DNA from: a virus | IMG/VR virus record: IMGVR_UViG_3300006810_000412 | Coordinates: 1 to 23,090 of that record | DNA: 23,090 nucleotides | Direction: 5' to 3' (one strand) | Shown here: in pieces, positions 13,160 through 19,814 of the stretch | Layout of the letters: each line of letters begins with the position of its first letter | Position numbering within the stretch: the first letter of the stretch is position 1 | Translations under genes and position numbers: made by a program | The notes under the pieces: generated by a model | What the model saw: only the letters and a program-made list of their open reading frames with translations | Told to the model about the DNA's origin: nothing | Database searches by the model: none

Positions 13160-14443
13160 ATGTATTATGAGCTAGAAAACATAATATTAGGTAATATAAT
13201 AGTAGACACTAAATTGTATCACCAAAACGCACAGTTGTTTAATATACATATGTTTGATGATCCAAGCAATATATTAATATACAAAGCGTTTACAAAAATT
13301 ATAAAAAAAGGCAAAGAACCAGACATTGTAAACATAGGCAAAGAATTAGGTACTAAAAGTAAATTATCAGTAAAAGTTGTACAATTAACTAGTACATCTA
13401 CACTTATGCCAAGAGAGTTTGACTCAGCATTACAAAGTTTGGTTGAATCGTCTAAAAGAAAAATAGTAAATGAATATTTACAAGAAATCAATAACCATGT
13501 ACAAAATCAATCTGACATAGCTGTTATTAGCGACAAGATTAATGATTTACAAAACAGGTTAGTTGATAACCACGAGGATAAAGATAAAACTCTTATAAAA
13601 CAATTGGTAGAATTTACTGAAGACCTTGCTGTTAAAATTAATACAGAAGGTATAACAGGAATTACCACAGGCTTTAAATCTCTTGATGATTTTACGAATG
13701 GATGGCAATCCACTGACTTAATTATAGTCGGTGGTGCGTCATCTATGGGTAAAACGAGTTTTGCTGTAACAACTGCATTTAATGCAGCTAGAGCTAAAAA
13801 TCCTATTGCAATATTCAGTTACGAAATGTCATCTATACAACTACTACAAAGAATGGTTAGCATTCAGTCTGGCGTAAGCAGTCATTGGCTTAGAAAAGGC
13901 GCATTAGATGAACAAGAAATTAAAAAAGTTAATAAAGCTGTCGGTTACATAGAAAATTTACCGTTAATAATAGATGACTGTAATAATACAGATTTAAGCT
14001 ATTTATTATCAAAAATTAAACAGTACGTGCACACTAACAAAATCAAACTTGTACTTGTAGATTACTTACAATTAGTTACCTGCAAAAGGTCAAGTCGTGA
14101 GCAAGAGGTTAGTGCAGTAGCACGTGCATTAAAAAATCTAGCTAAAGAATTAGATATAGCTATTATAGCATTGTCACAACTTAATCGTGGCGTAAGCTTT
14201 AGAGCAGATTCTAAACCTACAATGTCAGATCTACGTGAGTCAGGCGAGATAGAACAAGCTGCAGATATTGTAGCTCTAATATACAGGCCTGAATATTATG
14301 GTTTGCACGAAGATGAGACAGGTAACCCAACAAAAGGACTTGCAAAGGTAATCTTTGCTAAAGGACGTAACATTGGTGTAGGAGAGATAAATCTAAGATT
14401 TGTAGCTGAACAAACTAAATTTGAAGATTATGAAAATATTTAG
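13160..14443 (+). CDS. dnaB: Replicative DNA helicase, DnaB family
   Basis: The protein has 427 residues, close to phage DnaB lengths. A helical N-terminal domain (about 1-100) is followed by a linker and the RecA-like domain (about 160-420). The Walker A motif is GGASSMGKTS (191-200), Walker B LVLVDYLQL with D301, motif H4 ALSQLNRG (337-344), then DLRESGEIEQAAD, and KGRNIGVG near 401-408 carrying the probable arginine finger. It unwinds DNA as a hexamer at the replication fork. No loader or primase is seen nearby, so it may use host DnaC-like/primase functions or ones encoded elsewhere in the phage. A small membrane-protein ORF overlaps its end. Confidence 0.97.
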   Translation: MYYELENIILGNIIVDTKLYHQNAQLFNIHMFDDPSNILIYKAFTKIIKKGKEPDIVNIGKELGTKSKLSVKVVQLTSTSTLMPREFDSALQSLVESSKRKIVNEYLQEINNHVQNQSDIAVISDKINDLQNRLVDNHEDKDKTLIKQLVEFTEDLAVKINTEGITGITTGFKSLDDFTNGWQSTDLIIVGGASSMGKTSFAVTTAFNAARAKNPIAIFSYEMSSIQLLQRMVSIQSGVSSHWLRKGALDEQEIKKVNKAVGYIENLPLIIDDCNNTDLSYLLSKIKQYVHTNKIKLVLVDYLQLVTCKRSSREQEVSAVARALKNLAKELDIAIIALSQLNRGVSFRADSKPTMSDLRESGEIEQAADIVALIYRPEYYGLHEDETGNPTKGLAKVIFAKGRNIGVGEINLRFVAEQTKFEDYENI

Positions 14444-14570
14444 CATTTTATTGTATTGCGTTATAGGCGTAATAACAACAACAACCTTGGTATTTTTATT
14501 TCCTATTTTAGGTATGTGTCTAGTAGGATATGTAGTATATAAAACTGCAAAAATCTTGTTCAATTGGTAA
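14430..14570 (+). CDS. Small single-span membrane protein
   Basis: A 46-residue protein starting MKIFSILLYCVIGVITTTTL, with a hydrophobic stretch over about residues 4-37 and a Lys-containing C-terminus ending ILFNW. It overlaps the end of dnaB by 14 bases in another frame and fills the space before the next gene. It is too short for strong proof; the open frame, composition and operon fit support it. Function is unknown. Confidence 0.55.
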   Translation: MKIFSILLYCVIGVITTTTLVFLFPILGMCLVGYVVYKTAKILFNW

Positions 14571-14600
14571 AAATTTCGTATTTTTAAATACTATTTTACA

Positions 14601-14831
14601 ATGAAAAACAAGTCAAAATTAGATAAAATATATGAAGAAATTGCATATGACACAGGCATAAAAAAGTCTGTAGTACAAAATGTAATAAAAAGTTTGTTTG
14701 TAAAAATAGGTGCAAGTTTAATACAAAACACACCTGTGATGATACGTAAATATATAAAAATTGTAAAAGCATCACGACAGACAAAATCAACCCAAAAAAA
14801 TTATAATGATTATGAAACAAGAAGCAATTAA
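14601..14831 (+). CDS. HU/IHF-like small DNA-binding protein (tentative)
   Basis: A 76-residue basic protein. The pattern YEEIAYDTGIKKSVVQNVIK, then SLFVKIGASLI and PVMIRKYIKI, follows the helix-turn-helix, helix and beta-arm start of HU-family proteins ('IA..tGl.k..v..vl....e.i...l....V.I..f'). The usual GFG beta-arm core is replaced and the protein is short, so it may be a divergent or truncated HU-like protein. It sits between dnaB and the Rad52-type gene, where a DNA architectural protein would fit. Confidence 0.55.
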   Translation: MKNKSKLDKIYEEIAYDTGIKKSVVQNVIKSLFVKIGASLIQNTPVMIRKYIKIVKASRQTKSTQKNYNDYETRSN

Positions 14832-15288
14832 TTTAAAAGATTTGCAAAAAGAACTGCCATACAAATGGAGAGTACAATCTTCTAGATATGGTAAAGCGAA
14901 CTGCGTAGCATATATAGATGCACGTGACGCACAAGATTTGTTAGATGATGTAGTAGGGCCAGGCAATTGGTCTACAGAATACTACGACGCTAATGGACTT
15001 TTAATGTGTAGAGTAGGTATACTTGTCAATGGACATTGGGTATGGAAATCAGACACAGGCTCTGAATCTAATGTAGAAAAAGACAAAGGACATGCATCTG
15101 ATGCATTTAAACGTGCTTGTGTATCTTGGGGTATAGGTAGATTCTTATACAGACTAGACATACAAACATTACAAACCAAAGACTATAAGGGTAAAGAATA
15201 TCCTTATGCACCTGAAAAAGATAAAATTATTTTTGATGGTGACACACTAACTAAATATATAAATTGGAAAGTAAAAAATGGAAAGTAA
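14812..15288 (+). CDS. Rad52-family single-strand annealing protein
   Basis: A 158-residue protein from ATG 14812; an ATG two codons earlier at 14806 is also possible. Motifs of the Rad52/Rad22 annealase family are present in order: LPYKWRVQ, YIDARDAQDLLDDVVGPGNW, GHWVWKSDTGSES, KGHASDAFKRACVSWGIGRF and LYRLD. Such phage proteins form rings that anneal complementary single strands in recombination-dependent replication and repair. It overlaps the HU-like gene by 20 bases and the next gene by 11. With the SSB-like protein and RusA downstream it makes a recombination module. The motif order leaves little doubt. Confidence 0.9.
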   Translation: MKQEAINLKDLQKELPYKWRVQSSRYGKANCVAYIDARDAQDLLDDVVGPGNWSTEYYDANGLLMCRVGILVNGHWVWKSDTGSESNVEKDKGHASDAFKRACVSWGIGRFLYRLDIQTLQTKDYKGKEYPYAPEKDKIIFDGDTLTKYINWKVKNGK

Positions 15289-15499
15289 AACATTATTAGA
15301 CATAGCAGCTTTAGAAGCTACATATGCCTACACTAATCAGAATTATACTGACGAGTTAACAAACGAGATTATGGACTATCTAAGACATAAATTAGATATA
15401 AATCAAAACTCTGATAAAGATGACGTTATTTATAGTCAAATATGGATGATGATCACATTACATAACAATAAAATCAAAAACACTTTAAACAAAAATTAA
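15278..15499 (+). CDS. Small hypothetical protein in recombination module
   Basis: A 73-residue, largely helical acidic protein starting MESKTLLDIAALEATYAYTN. No family is recognised. It overlaps the annealase gene by 11 bases and is followed after one base by the SSB-like gene, so it is probably co-translated with them. It could be an accessory factor, but nothing in the sequence shows it. Confidence 0.7.
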   Translation: MESKTLLDIAALEATYAYTNQNYTDELTNEIMDYLRHKLDINQNSDKDDVIYSQIWMMITLHNNKIKNTLNKN

Positions 15500-15500
15500 T

Positions 15501-16082
15501 ATGTCAAATTGGAATTTAAACGAGGTAAGCACCTCACAAAAAACAGAAAAAAAAGAGTACAAAAAAGTAGATTACTTAAGAACTCCTGGATCGTACACAT
15601 GTACAGTAAATGGACAACTCTCTGAAAAAGAAATGGAAGGCTATACAGGGTCACCATTCTTAGACTTTATTTTGTACACATCAGATGGTAAAAAAACTAA
15701 AGCTAGATTTTGGACACCAAAAGAAACTGACGCACCAAAAACTGCAGATTTTAAACGTAAACTACTAAAAGAGTTTATGATTAACTGTGGTGTAAAAGAC
15801 TTCACAAATATGTCTGATGCGTTAGATCAAGTAATTGGTAAAAGGCTACAAGTTTGTTTTACTACACAAGAGTACATTGGTACAGATAGAGAAACTAACG
15901 AACCTGTTGTAAGAACATCACTACAATATAAATTCTCTAAAAAAGTAGGAGAAACTATTAAGTATGATGCTAAATACAACAGAACGTTAAGTCCTGAGCA
16001 AACTATGCAATACAATGAGTTGCATAAATTGTGGTCTGAAACAAAAACAACTGTAGAAGACGACGACAACTTACCGTTTTAA
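15501..16082 (+). CDS. Single-stranded DNA-binding-like protein with acidic tail
   Basis: A 193-residue protein. The body (about 20-150) has the beta-rich spacing of an OB-fold or of phage DUF669-type SSB proteins: GSYTCTVNGQLSEKE, FLDFILYTSDGKKTKARFWT and RLQVCFTTQEYIG. The C-terminus ends VEDDDNLPF, the classic SSB tail that recruits partner proteins. It would coat single strands during DnaB-driven replication and hand them to the Rad52-type annealase. Similar genes often lie beside annealases in phages. The domain call rests on pattern and tail, not on alignment. Confidence 0.8.
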   Translation: MSNWNLNEVSTSQKTEKKEYKKVDYLRTPGSYTCTVNGQLSEKEMEGYTGSPFLDFILYTSDGKKTKARFWTPKETDAPKTADFKRKLLKEFMINCGVKDFTNMSDALDQVIGKRLQVCFTTQEYIGTDRETNEPVVRTSLQYKFSKKVGETIKYDAKYNRTLSPEQTMQYNELHKLWSETKTTVEDDDNLPF

Positions 16083-16092
16083 TTAAAAACCG

Positions 16093-16123
16093 TATATTTG
16101 GGGACTCAACATCCCTAAATATA
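16093..16123 (+). promoter_or_regulatory. Promoter box inside a 12-bp dyad before rusA
   Basis: TATATTTGGGGA (16093-16104), loop CTCAACA, TCCCTAAATATA (16112-16123) form a 12-bp stem with a single G-T pair. The first eight bases, TATATTTG, match the -7 box TAnnTTTG, and the right arm ends on the A of the ATG at 16123. Transcription from this box would start just after the left arm, giving a very short leader. No TTG -33 element is seen. It could be an operator; in read-through RNA it would sequester the start codon. Confidence 0.5.
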
Positions 16124-16485
16124 TGGAAATATTCATACCAGGTAATGTACCTTCATCTAAAAACTCAAAAAGATGGACAGGTAAAATGCTAATCAATTCA
16201 AAAACTGTTATGAATTATATAAAAAAAACACAAGCAGACTATCTTATAAATAAACCCAAGTTTAAAAAAATGATAGAAAACAAGGAATTTCCTGTGACTG
16301 TATCGTTTACGTTTATAAGAGGTAGTCGACATAAGTTTGATTATATAAATCCAGCACAAACCGTACAAGATTTAATGGTTAAAAATCATTGGATAGAAGA
16401 CGATAACGCAGAATTTATTATACCGCATTTTGAGCAATACAGTTATGACAAAGAGAACCCTGGTGTTATAATAAAAATTATATGA
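16123..16485 (+). CDS. rusA: RusA-family Holliday junction resolvase
   Basis: A 120-residue protein, the usual RusA length. The opening MEIFIPGNVPSSKNSKRW and the block SRHKFDYINPAQTVQDLMVK followed by NHWIEDDNAEFI carry the conserved acidic residues (D73, D83, D93/D94) that bind magnesium in this dimeric nuclease; the end NPGVIIKII is also typical. It cuts four-way junctions made by annealing or recombination. It begins 40 bases after the SSB-like gene, behind its own promoter/dyad, and overlaps the next gene by four bases. Confidence 0.9.
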   Translation: MEIFIPGNVPSSKNSKRWTGKMLINSKTVMNYIKKTQADYLINKPKFKKMIENKEFPVTVSFTFIRGSRHKFDYINPAQTVQDLMVKNHWIEDDNAEFIIPHFEQYSYDKENPGVIIKII

Positions 16486-16934
16486 TAAAAGAATTTATTG
16501 ATACTTATCTAGACCATTATAATATGGATAAAGATTTGTTTATGTCTAGCAAAAGGACTAGAGACTTAGTTGATCACAGAATGATAATATGTACTGTACT
16601 TAGAAAGAACGGTCCATATACATATTCTGAGATTGGTAAAGCTATCAACAGAGATCACGCAAGTGTTATACATCATAATAAAAATTACGATACTTTATCT
16701 TATATACCTGAAATAGAAAAACTTTATTACGCAGGTATAAGTATTTATAATATGATAGATAACAATCCAAAAAGTAACGATTCTCTAGAGTTAGTAAATA
16801 CATTTATGTATTCTAATAAAACGCTTAGAAAAAAATTAATTGATAAAACTAAAAAATTAAAAAATATTGTTGAAGAACACAAAACTTTAAAAAGAAATTA
16901 CTTAATTTTAAAATCTCAAATTAAAACACATTAA
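16482..16934 (+). CDS. DnaA domain IV-like DNA-binding protein
   Basis: A 150-residue protein. Residues about 22-70 (KRTRDLVDHRMIICTVLRKN, then YTYSEIGKAINRDHASVIHH) follow the DnaA C-terminal duplex-binding domain, including the signature IGxxxxRDHxxVxHH. There is no AAA+ ATPase domain. Residues about 115-148 are Lys-rich with heptad spacing, so a coiled coil is likely. It could bind phage DNA, perhaps at an origin, or compete for host DnaA boxes; both are inference. It overlaps rusA by four bases (ATGATAAAA context). Confidence 0.8.
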   Translation: MIKEFIDTYLDHYNMDKDLFMSSKRTRDLVDHRMIICTVLRKNGPYTYSEIGKAINRDHASVIHHNKNYDTLSYIPEIEKLYYAGISIYNMIDNNPKSNDSLELVNTFMYSNKTLRKKLIDKTKKLKNIVEEHKTLKRNYLILKSQIKTH

Positions 16935-16935
16935 T

Positions 16936-17250
16936 ATGGCAAAAAACAAGAAAAAAACAGATGAAGGAACAGTAGAAGTAACTATTGACGGAGTAAAAAT
17001 TACAATACCACTATTGGTTAAAAGACTACTAGAAGATCAAAGAAAATCTATACATTATTATAATCACGTACTAGCATTATGGATGTACAAAAGTTATGAT
17101 GAGAATAGTGACAAATCTATTGATCACGAAATAGCTAGTTTTATTAACGAAAGTATACCAGAAATCAAAGAAATGATAGAGCATTTTAAAGAACAAGATG
17201 CTAAACAAGAAAATAATTTAGAGGTTGTAGAAGATACAGACATTAATTAG
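16936..17250 (+). CDS. Hypothetical protein
   Basis: A 104-residue protein with a Lys-rich start (MAKNKKKTDEG), a short beta segment (TVEVTIDGVKITIPLLVKRL), then helices and an acidic tail (NNLEVVEDTDIN). No family is recognised. It starts one base after the DnaA-like gene's stop and is the last gene before a leader with its own promoter at 17251. Confidence 0.7.
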   Translation: MAKNKKKTDEGTVEVTIDGVKITIPLLVKRLLEDQRKSIHYYNHVLALWMYKSYDENSDKSIDHEIASFINESIPEIKEMIEHFKEQDAKQENNLEVVEDTDIN

Positions 17251-17258
17251 TATCTTTG
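17225..17258 (+). promoter_or_regulatory. Bacteroidetes-type promoter TTG-N23-TATCTTTG
   Basis: TTG (17225-17227), 23 bases, TATCTTTG (17251-17258). This fits the flavobacterial consensus TTG-N17-23-TAnnTTTG and is the best promoter match in the window. The -7 box lies one base after the stop codon of the preceding gene. The transcript would begin near 17263-17265 and carry a leader of about 93 bases with two hairpins before the gene at 17357. Confidence 0.65.
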
Positions 17259-17271
17259 TACATCTTTCTGA

Positions 17272-17345
17272 CTGAACTTTCCATGTTCAGATTTCATTGT
17301 TTTTTTGATTGGTTGTTCCCAGGGCTTGTTAAAGCAGGCCTTGGG
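17272..17345 (+). promoter_or_regulatory. Two-hairpin leader, possible attenuator
   Basis: Hairpin 1 is CTGAAC (17272-17277), loop TTTCCAT, GTTCAG (17285-17290), followed nine bases later by seven T (17300-17306). Hairpin 2 is CCCAGGGCTTG (17318-17328), loop TTAAAG, CAGGCCTTGGG (17335-17345), an 11-bp stem with two G-T pairs, ending 11 bases before the ATG at 17357. The first with its T run could act as a weak terminator; the second could limit or shape ribosome access. Confidence 0.5.
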
Positions 17346-17359
17346 CGTATACTATTATG
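17344..17359 (+). promoter_or_regulatory. Start-site motif GGC-N4-ACTATT-ATG, copy 3
   Basis: GGC (17344-17346), four bases, ACTATT (17351-17356), ATG at 17357. The GG belongs to the 3' arm of the adjacent 11-bp hairpin. Same pattern and spacing as at 4475 and 4820. Confidence 0.55.
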
Positions 17360-17611
17360 GAACTAGACGACATTTTTTCGGACAACAAAGAACCTATAGA
17401 ACAACCTATAGAATGGTGGCAAGAAGACAAAATAGATCAAATTATAGAACTTTGTCCTTACCCACAATGGATGGTTGATGATATAATAAATAATAAACCA
17501 TCTACAAAAAACGAAGCAAATATTTTATTAAACAAACTGTGGTTTGATCACATACCCAGAGATCCTAAGGATCAGTTATTAAAAATGCTTCATCTAAATA
17601 CTTTAATATGA
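17357..17611 (+). CDS. Small acidic hypothetical protein
   Basis: An 84-residue acidic protein starting MELDDIFSDNKEPIEQPIEW, with a Trp-rich middle (WWQEDKIDQIIELCPYPQWM). No family is recognised. It is the first gene behind the promoter at 17251 and its structured leader, and shares the ACTATTATG start context. It overlaps the next gene by four bases. Confidence 0.7.
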   Translation: MELDDIFSDNKEPIEQPIEWWQEDKIDQIIELCPYPQWMVDDIINNKPSTKNEANILLNKLWFDHIPRDPKDQLLKMLHLNTLI

Positions 17612-17850
17612 AAAGAGATGAGCAAGTAGATATTATATTTATAATTATCTTATTTAGAGCTTTTCACGAAATGCTATACAGCATGAAAGGTAGGCATAGT
17701 AAAGTTACAAAACAAAAATTTAATAGATTAGTAAAAGTCGCAAGACAATACGAAAAGGACATAAATAAATGGGTAGAAAACTCAAAAGAAGTAGAAGAAA
17801 TCTACGATCAATTTATGGACTTATTAATAGAAGCTAAAAAAGAAATTTAA
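17608..17850 (+). CDS. Small basic helical protein
   Basis: An 80-residue protein starting MKRDEQVDIIFIIILFRAFH. The hydrophobic patch at residues 8-16 is short and interrupted by charges, so it is probably a buried helix and not a membrane span. The remainder is amphipathic helix with many Lys and Glu. The ATGA overlap with the upstream gene supports it. Function is unknown. Confidence 0.7.
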   Translation: MKRDEQVDIIFIIILFRAFHEMLYSMKGRHSKVTKQKFNRLVKVARQYEKDINKWVENSKEVEEIYDQFMDLLIEAKKEI

Positions 17851-17851
17851 A

Positions 17852-18244
17852 ATGAGTAAAACAACAATAGTATTTGAAGGAGGCGTAGACAATATACGCA
17901 CTTTAGCAGACAACAGCCTAAGAGTATCTTTAGGTACACCAGAACTATCACCACAAACTGTAGGTGATTTATATAGCGTATTAAAACAACCTGGATTTGT
18001 AGTATTATCAACACAACCTATAACGCAAAAGCAAATAGATGCAGTAGAATCTGCAAGTATTGATATGGAGTTTGATACAAAAACACCAGCACAAAGATTG
18101 CGTAATGTTTTATACAGAATATGGGAACAAACATCACCTAAAGACAAAAACTCAGAAGGTATAACAGAGTATGTAGATTTTGATTTATTCTACAAACGTA
18201 AAATGAACGAATTAATTAACCACTTTAAAACTAAATTAGGATGA
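17852..18244 (+). CDS. Conserved phage hypothetical (recombination-region type)
   Basis: A 130-residue protein. A first block, FEGGVDNIRTLADNSLRVSL then GTPELSPQTVGDLY, and a second, KTPAQRLRNVLYRIWEQ, resemble a widespread phage family ('TLRDGTLRLTLDTxEL.P' and 'KSPSQRLRAVLFxLWQQ') that often sits beside recombination genes. Its function is not known to me. It follows the 80-residue gene after one base and has an ATGA overlap with the HTH gene. Confidence 0.75.
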   Translation: MSKTTIVFEGGVDNIRTLADNSLRVSLGTPELSPQTVGDLYSVLKQPGFVVLSTQPITQKQIDAVESASIDMEFDTKTPAQRLRNVLYRIWEQTSPKDKNSEGITEYVDFDLFYKRKMNELINHFKTKLG

Positions 18245-18408
18245 ATTACAACAGTATCACAAAAAAATACACTAAAATTAAAAACATCAATATTGTATTA
18301 AGAGCTTTTTACGCCAAATTATTATACAAGCTAGGTGTTAGTGTAAAAGAAATTGCATTTAGATTTGAATTATCTGAAAGCAGAATATACCAATATTTAA
18401 AAAAATGA
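18241..18408 (+). CDS. Small helix-turn-helix protein
   Basis: A 55-residue basic protein starting MNYNSITKKYTKIKNINIVL. The C-terminal part, LGVSVKEIAFRFELSESRIY then QYLKK, is a textbook helix-turn-helix of the sigma region 4/resolvase type. It is joined to both neighbours by ATGA overlaps, which supports expression. It may be a transcription regulator or a recruiter for the repair enzyme gene that follows; this is inference. Confidence 0.7.
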   Translation: MNYNSITKKYTKIKNINIVLRAFYAKLLYKLGVSVKEIAFRFELSESRIYQYLKK

Positions 18409-19259
18409 TTACTAAAGACACTAGAAAGACTTTTAAAATTAGGTATTCTGGTAGGTCTACCGACTACATTAGTCCTAGTTTTGGTCACGGCTGCTTATAT
18501 GATTGTAGTTATTGTTATATGAAACGTCATAAGCCTACAGGATTAAGTATTGCTCAAAACCCTAACGATATATTGACTAGTATAAATAACCATGTTTATT
18601 TTGCTGATGTAGACAAGCCTAATCAAACACACCCTGAGTTTATAACTTATGACATAAGCTGTAACGAGGACTTTGCATTACACGCTAAATATCACGATTG
18701 GACATATATATTTGATTTTTTCAAAGAACATCCATTAGCTATGGGTAGTTTTGCAACTAAATATGTAAATCCTGATTTTGCTACGTATGATCCTGAAGGT
18801 AAAATACGTATAAGATTTAGCTTGATGCCACAACATATGGCTGACATACACGAACCTAATACATCTAAAATAATTGATCGCATTAAAGCTATTGACGCTT
18901 TTATTGAGGCTGGTTATGATGTGCATGTAAACTTTAGCCCTGTTATAGTTTATGATGGATGGCTAGAAGACTACAAGCACTTGTTTACTATGTTAAACAA
19001 TAATGTAGAATACAAAGAAATTGTCAAAGCTGAGGTTATATTTTTAACTCACAACAAAAATAAGCATATTGAAAATTTAAAAAGAATTGTAGATGTAGAG
19101 TCACATTTATGGAGGCCTGATATACAAGAAACTAAAAATTCACAATATGGTGGTGAAAACTTACGGTATAAAGTAAATTTAAAATCACATTTTATCAAAG
19201 AATTTACTAAATTACATGACCAAATAATACCGTGGAATAAAATTAGATATATATTTTAA
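18405..19259 (+). CDS. Radical SAM protein, spore photoproduct lyase-like
   Basis: A 284-residue protein. GHGCLYDCSYCYMKRH carries a CxxxCxxC cluster (C30, C34, C37) that binds a 4Fe-4S cluster and S-adenosylmethionine; the GCxYxCxYCYM form is typical of the spore photoproduct lyase (SplB) group. Further motifs: YDISCNEDF, FATKYVNP, RIRFSLMPQ and VHVNFSPVIVYDGW. In this group the enzyme reverses a UV-induced thymine adduct. It is shorter than bacterial SPL, and a Cys near residue 140, used as hydrogen donor in that enzyme, is not evident, so another substrate is possible. Confidence 0.8.
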   Translation: MITKDTRKTFKIRYSGRSTDYISPSFGHGCLYDCSYCYMKRHKPTGLSIAQNPNDILTSINNHVYFADVDKPNQTHPEFITYDISCNEDFALHAKYHDWTYIFDFFKEHPLAMGSFATKYVNPDFATYDPEGKIRIRFSLMPQHMADIHEPNTSKIIDRIKAIDAFIEAGYDVHVNFSPVIVYDGWLEDYKHLFTMLNNNVEYKEIVKAEVIFLTHNKNKHIENLKRIVDVESHLWRPDIQETKNSQYGGENLRYKVNLKSHFIKEFTKLHDQIIPWNKIRYIF

Positions 19260-19263
19260 AACA

Positions 19264-19515
19264 ATGAAAGAAGAAAAATCAAAATTACTAGAAGAACTGT
19301 TAGAGCTTTCTACTGCAATAGTTCAAGAAAGAAACAAATCAAAAAACTTATACGATCAAGTTATATTCGAAACAGCTGATGTTTACTATTGGCTGCACAG
19401 GTACATAGAAAGTTTACCTGCTATGGATAGAGAGGTGATAACTAACAGAGTCAGAACTAAAGAAAAAGTCAACAATAAAATAATACAAGTTGACTATGAA
19501 TCAATTAAATTTTAA
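19264..19515 (+). CDS. MazG-like nucleotide pyrophosphohydrolase
   Basis: An 83-residue protein. The helix KLLEELLELSTAIVQERNKS and then VIFETADVYYWLHRYI give the all-alpha NTP-pyrophosphatase motif EExxE (E10, E11, E14) plus ExxD (E36, D39). The end contains RTKEKVNNKI, similar to the Lys/Asn motif of the fold. Phage members are thought to trim dNTPs or host alarmone pools. It follows the radical SAM gene by four bases and precedes a DUF1599-like gene, suggesting a nucleotide-pool unit. Confidence 0.75.
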   Translation: MKEEKSKLLEELLELSTAIVQERNKSKNLYDQVIFETADVYYWLHRYIESLPAMDREVITNRVRTKEKVNNKIIQVDYESIKF

Positions 19516-19517
19516 TT

Positions 19518-19814
19518 ATGAAAGTAGACGAAACAACATACAAAATCAGAAAAACATGCGACTCTATAAAAGAGTTTTTAGTAGCAAAAAATAAAAGTTA
19601 CGGCGATTCAGCAACCAAACCACTAAACATTTTTAGTAAAGGAAACGCTGTACAAAGCCTGTGTGCTAGGATAGACGACAAGCTTGCTAGAATTAAAAAC
19701 AGGGGTATTGATAAAAATACTTTAGATACTGTTGACGATTTAATAGGATATTTCGTACTTTTGAAAATAGCAATTAAAGACAGTAAAAGTGTTGATGAAG
19801 AAGAAAACAAGTAA
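19518..19814 (+). CDS. DUF1599-like (nucleotide-metabolism-associated) protein
   Basis: A 98-residue helical protein. KNKSYGDSATKPLNIFSKGN, RIDDKLARIKNRG and DTVDDLIGYFVLL match the pattern of DUF1599 ('K..dYG.s', 'RI.DKl.RI', 'Dt..DligY'), a family associated with nucleotide modification or MazG-type folds. The acidic residues could bind metal. The assignment is by motif memory. It comes two bases after the MazG-like gene, and the next ORF overlaps its end by 20 bases. Confidence 0.7.
   Translation: MKVDETTYKIRKTCDSIKEFLVAKNKSYGDSATKPLNIFSKGNAVQSLCARIDDKLARIKNRGIDKNTLDTVDDLIGYFVLLKIAIKDSKSVDEEENK

Noticed and set aside
14564-14586. Promoter TTG-N12-TATTTTTA before the HU-like gene
   Set aside because: The spacer is too short for the Bacteroidetes consensus and the last box base is wrong; AT-rich coincidence is likely.
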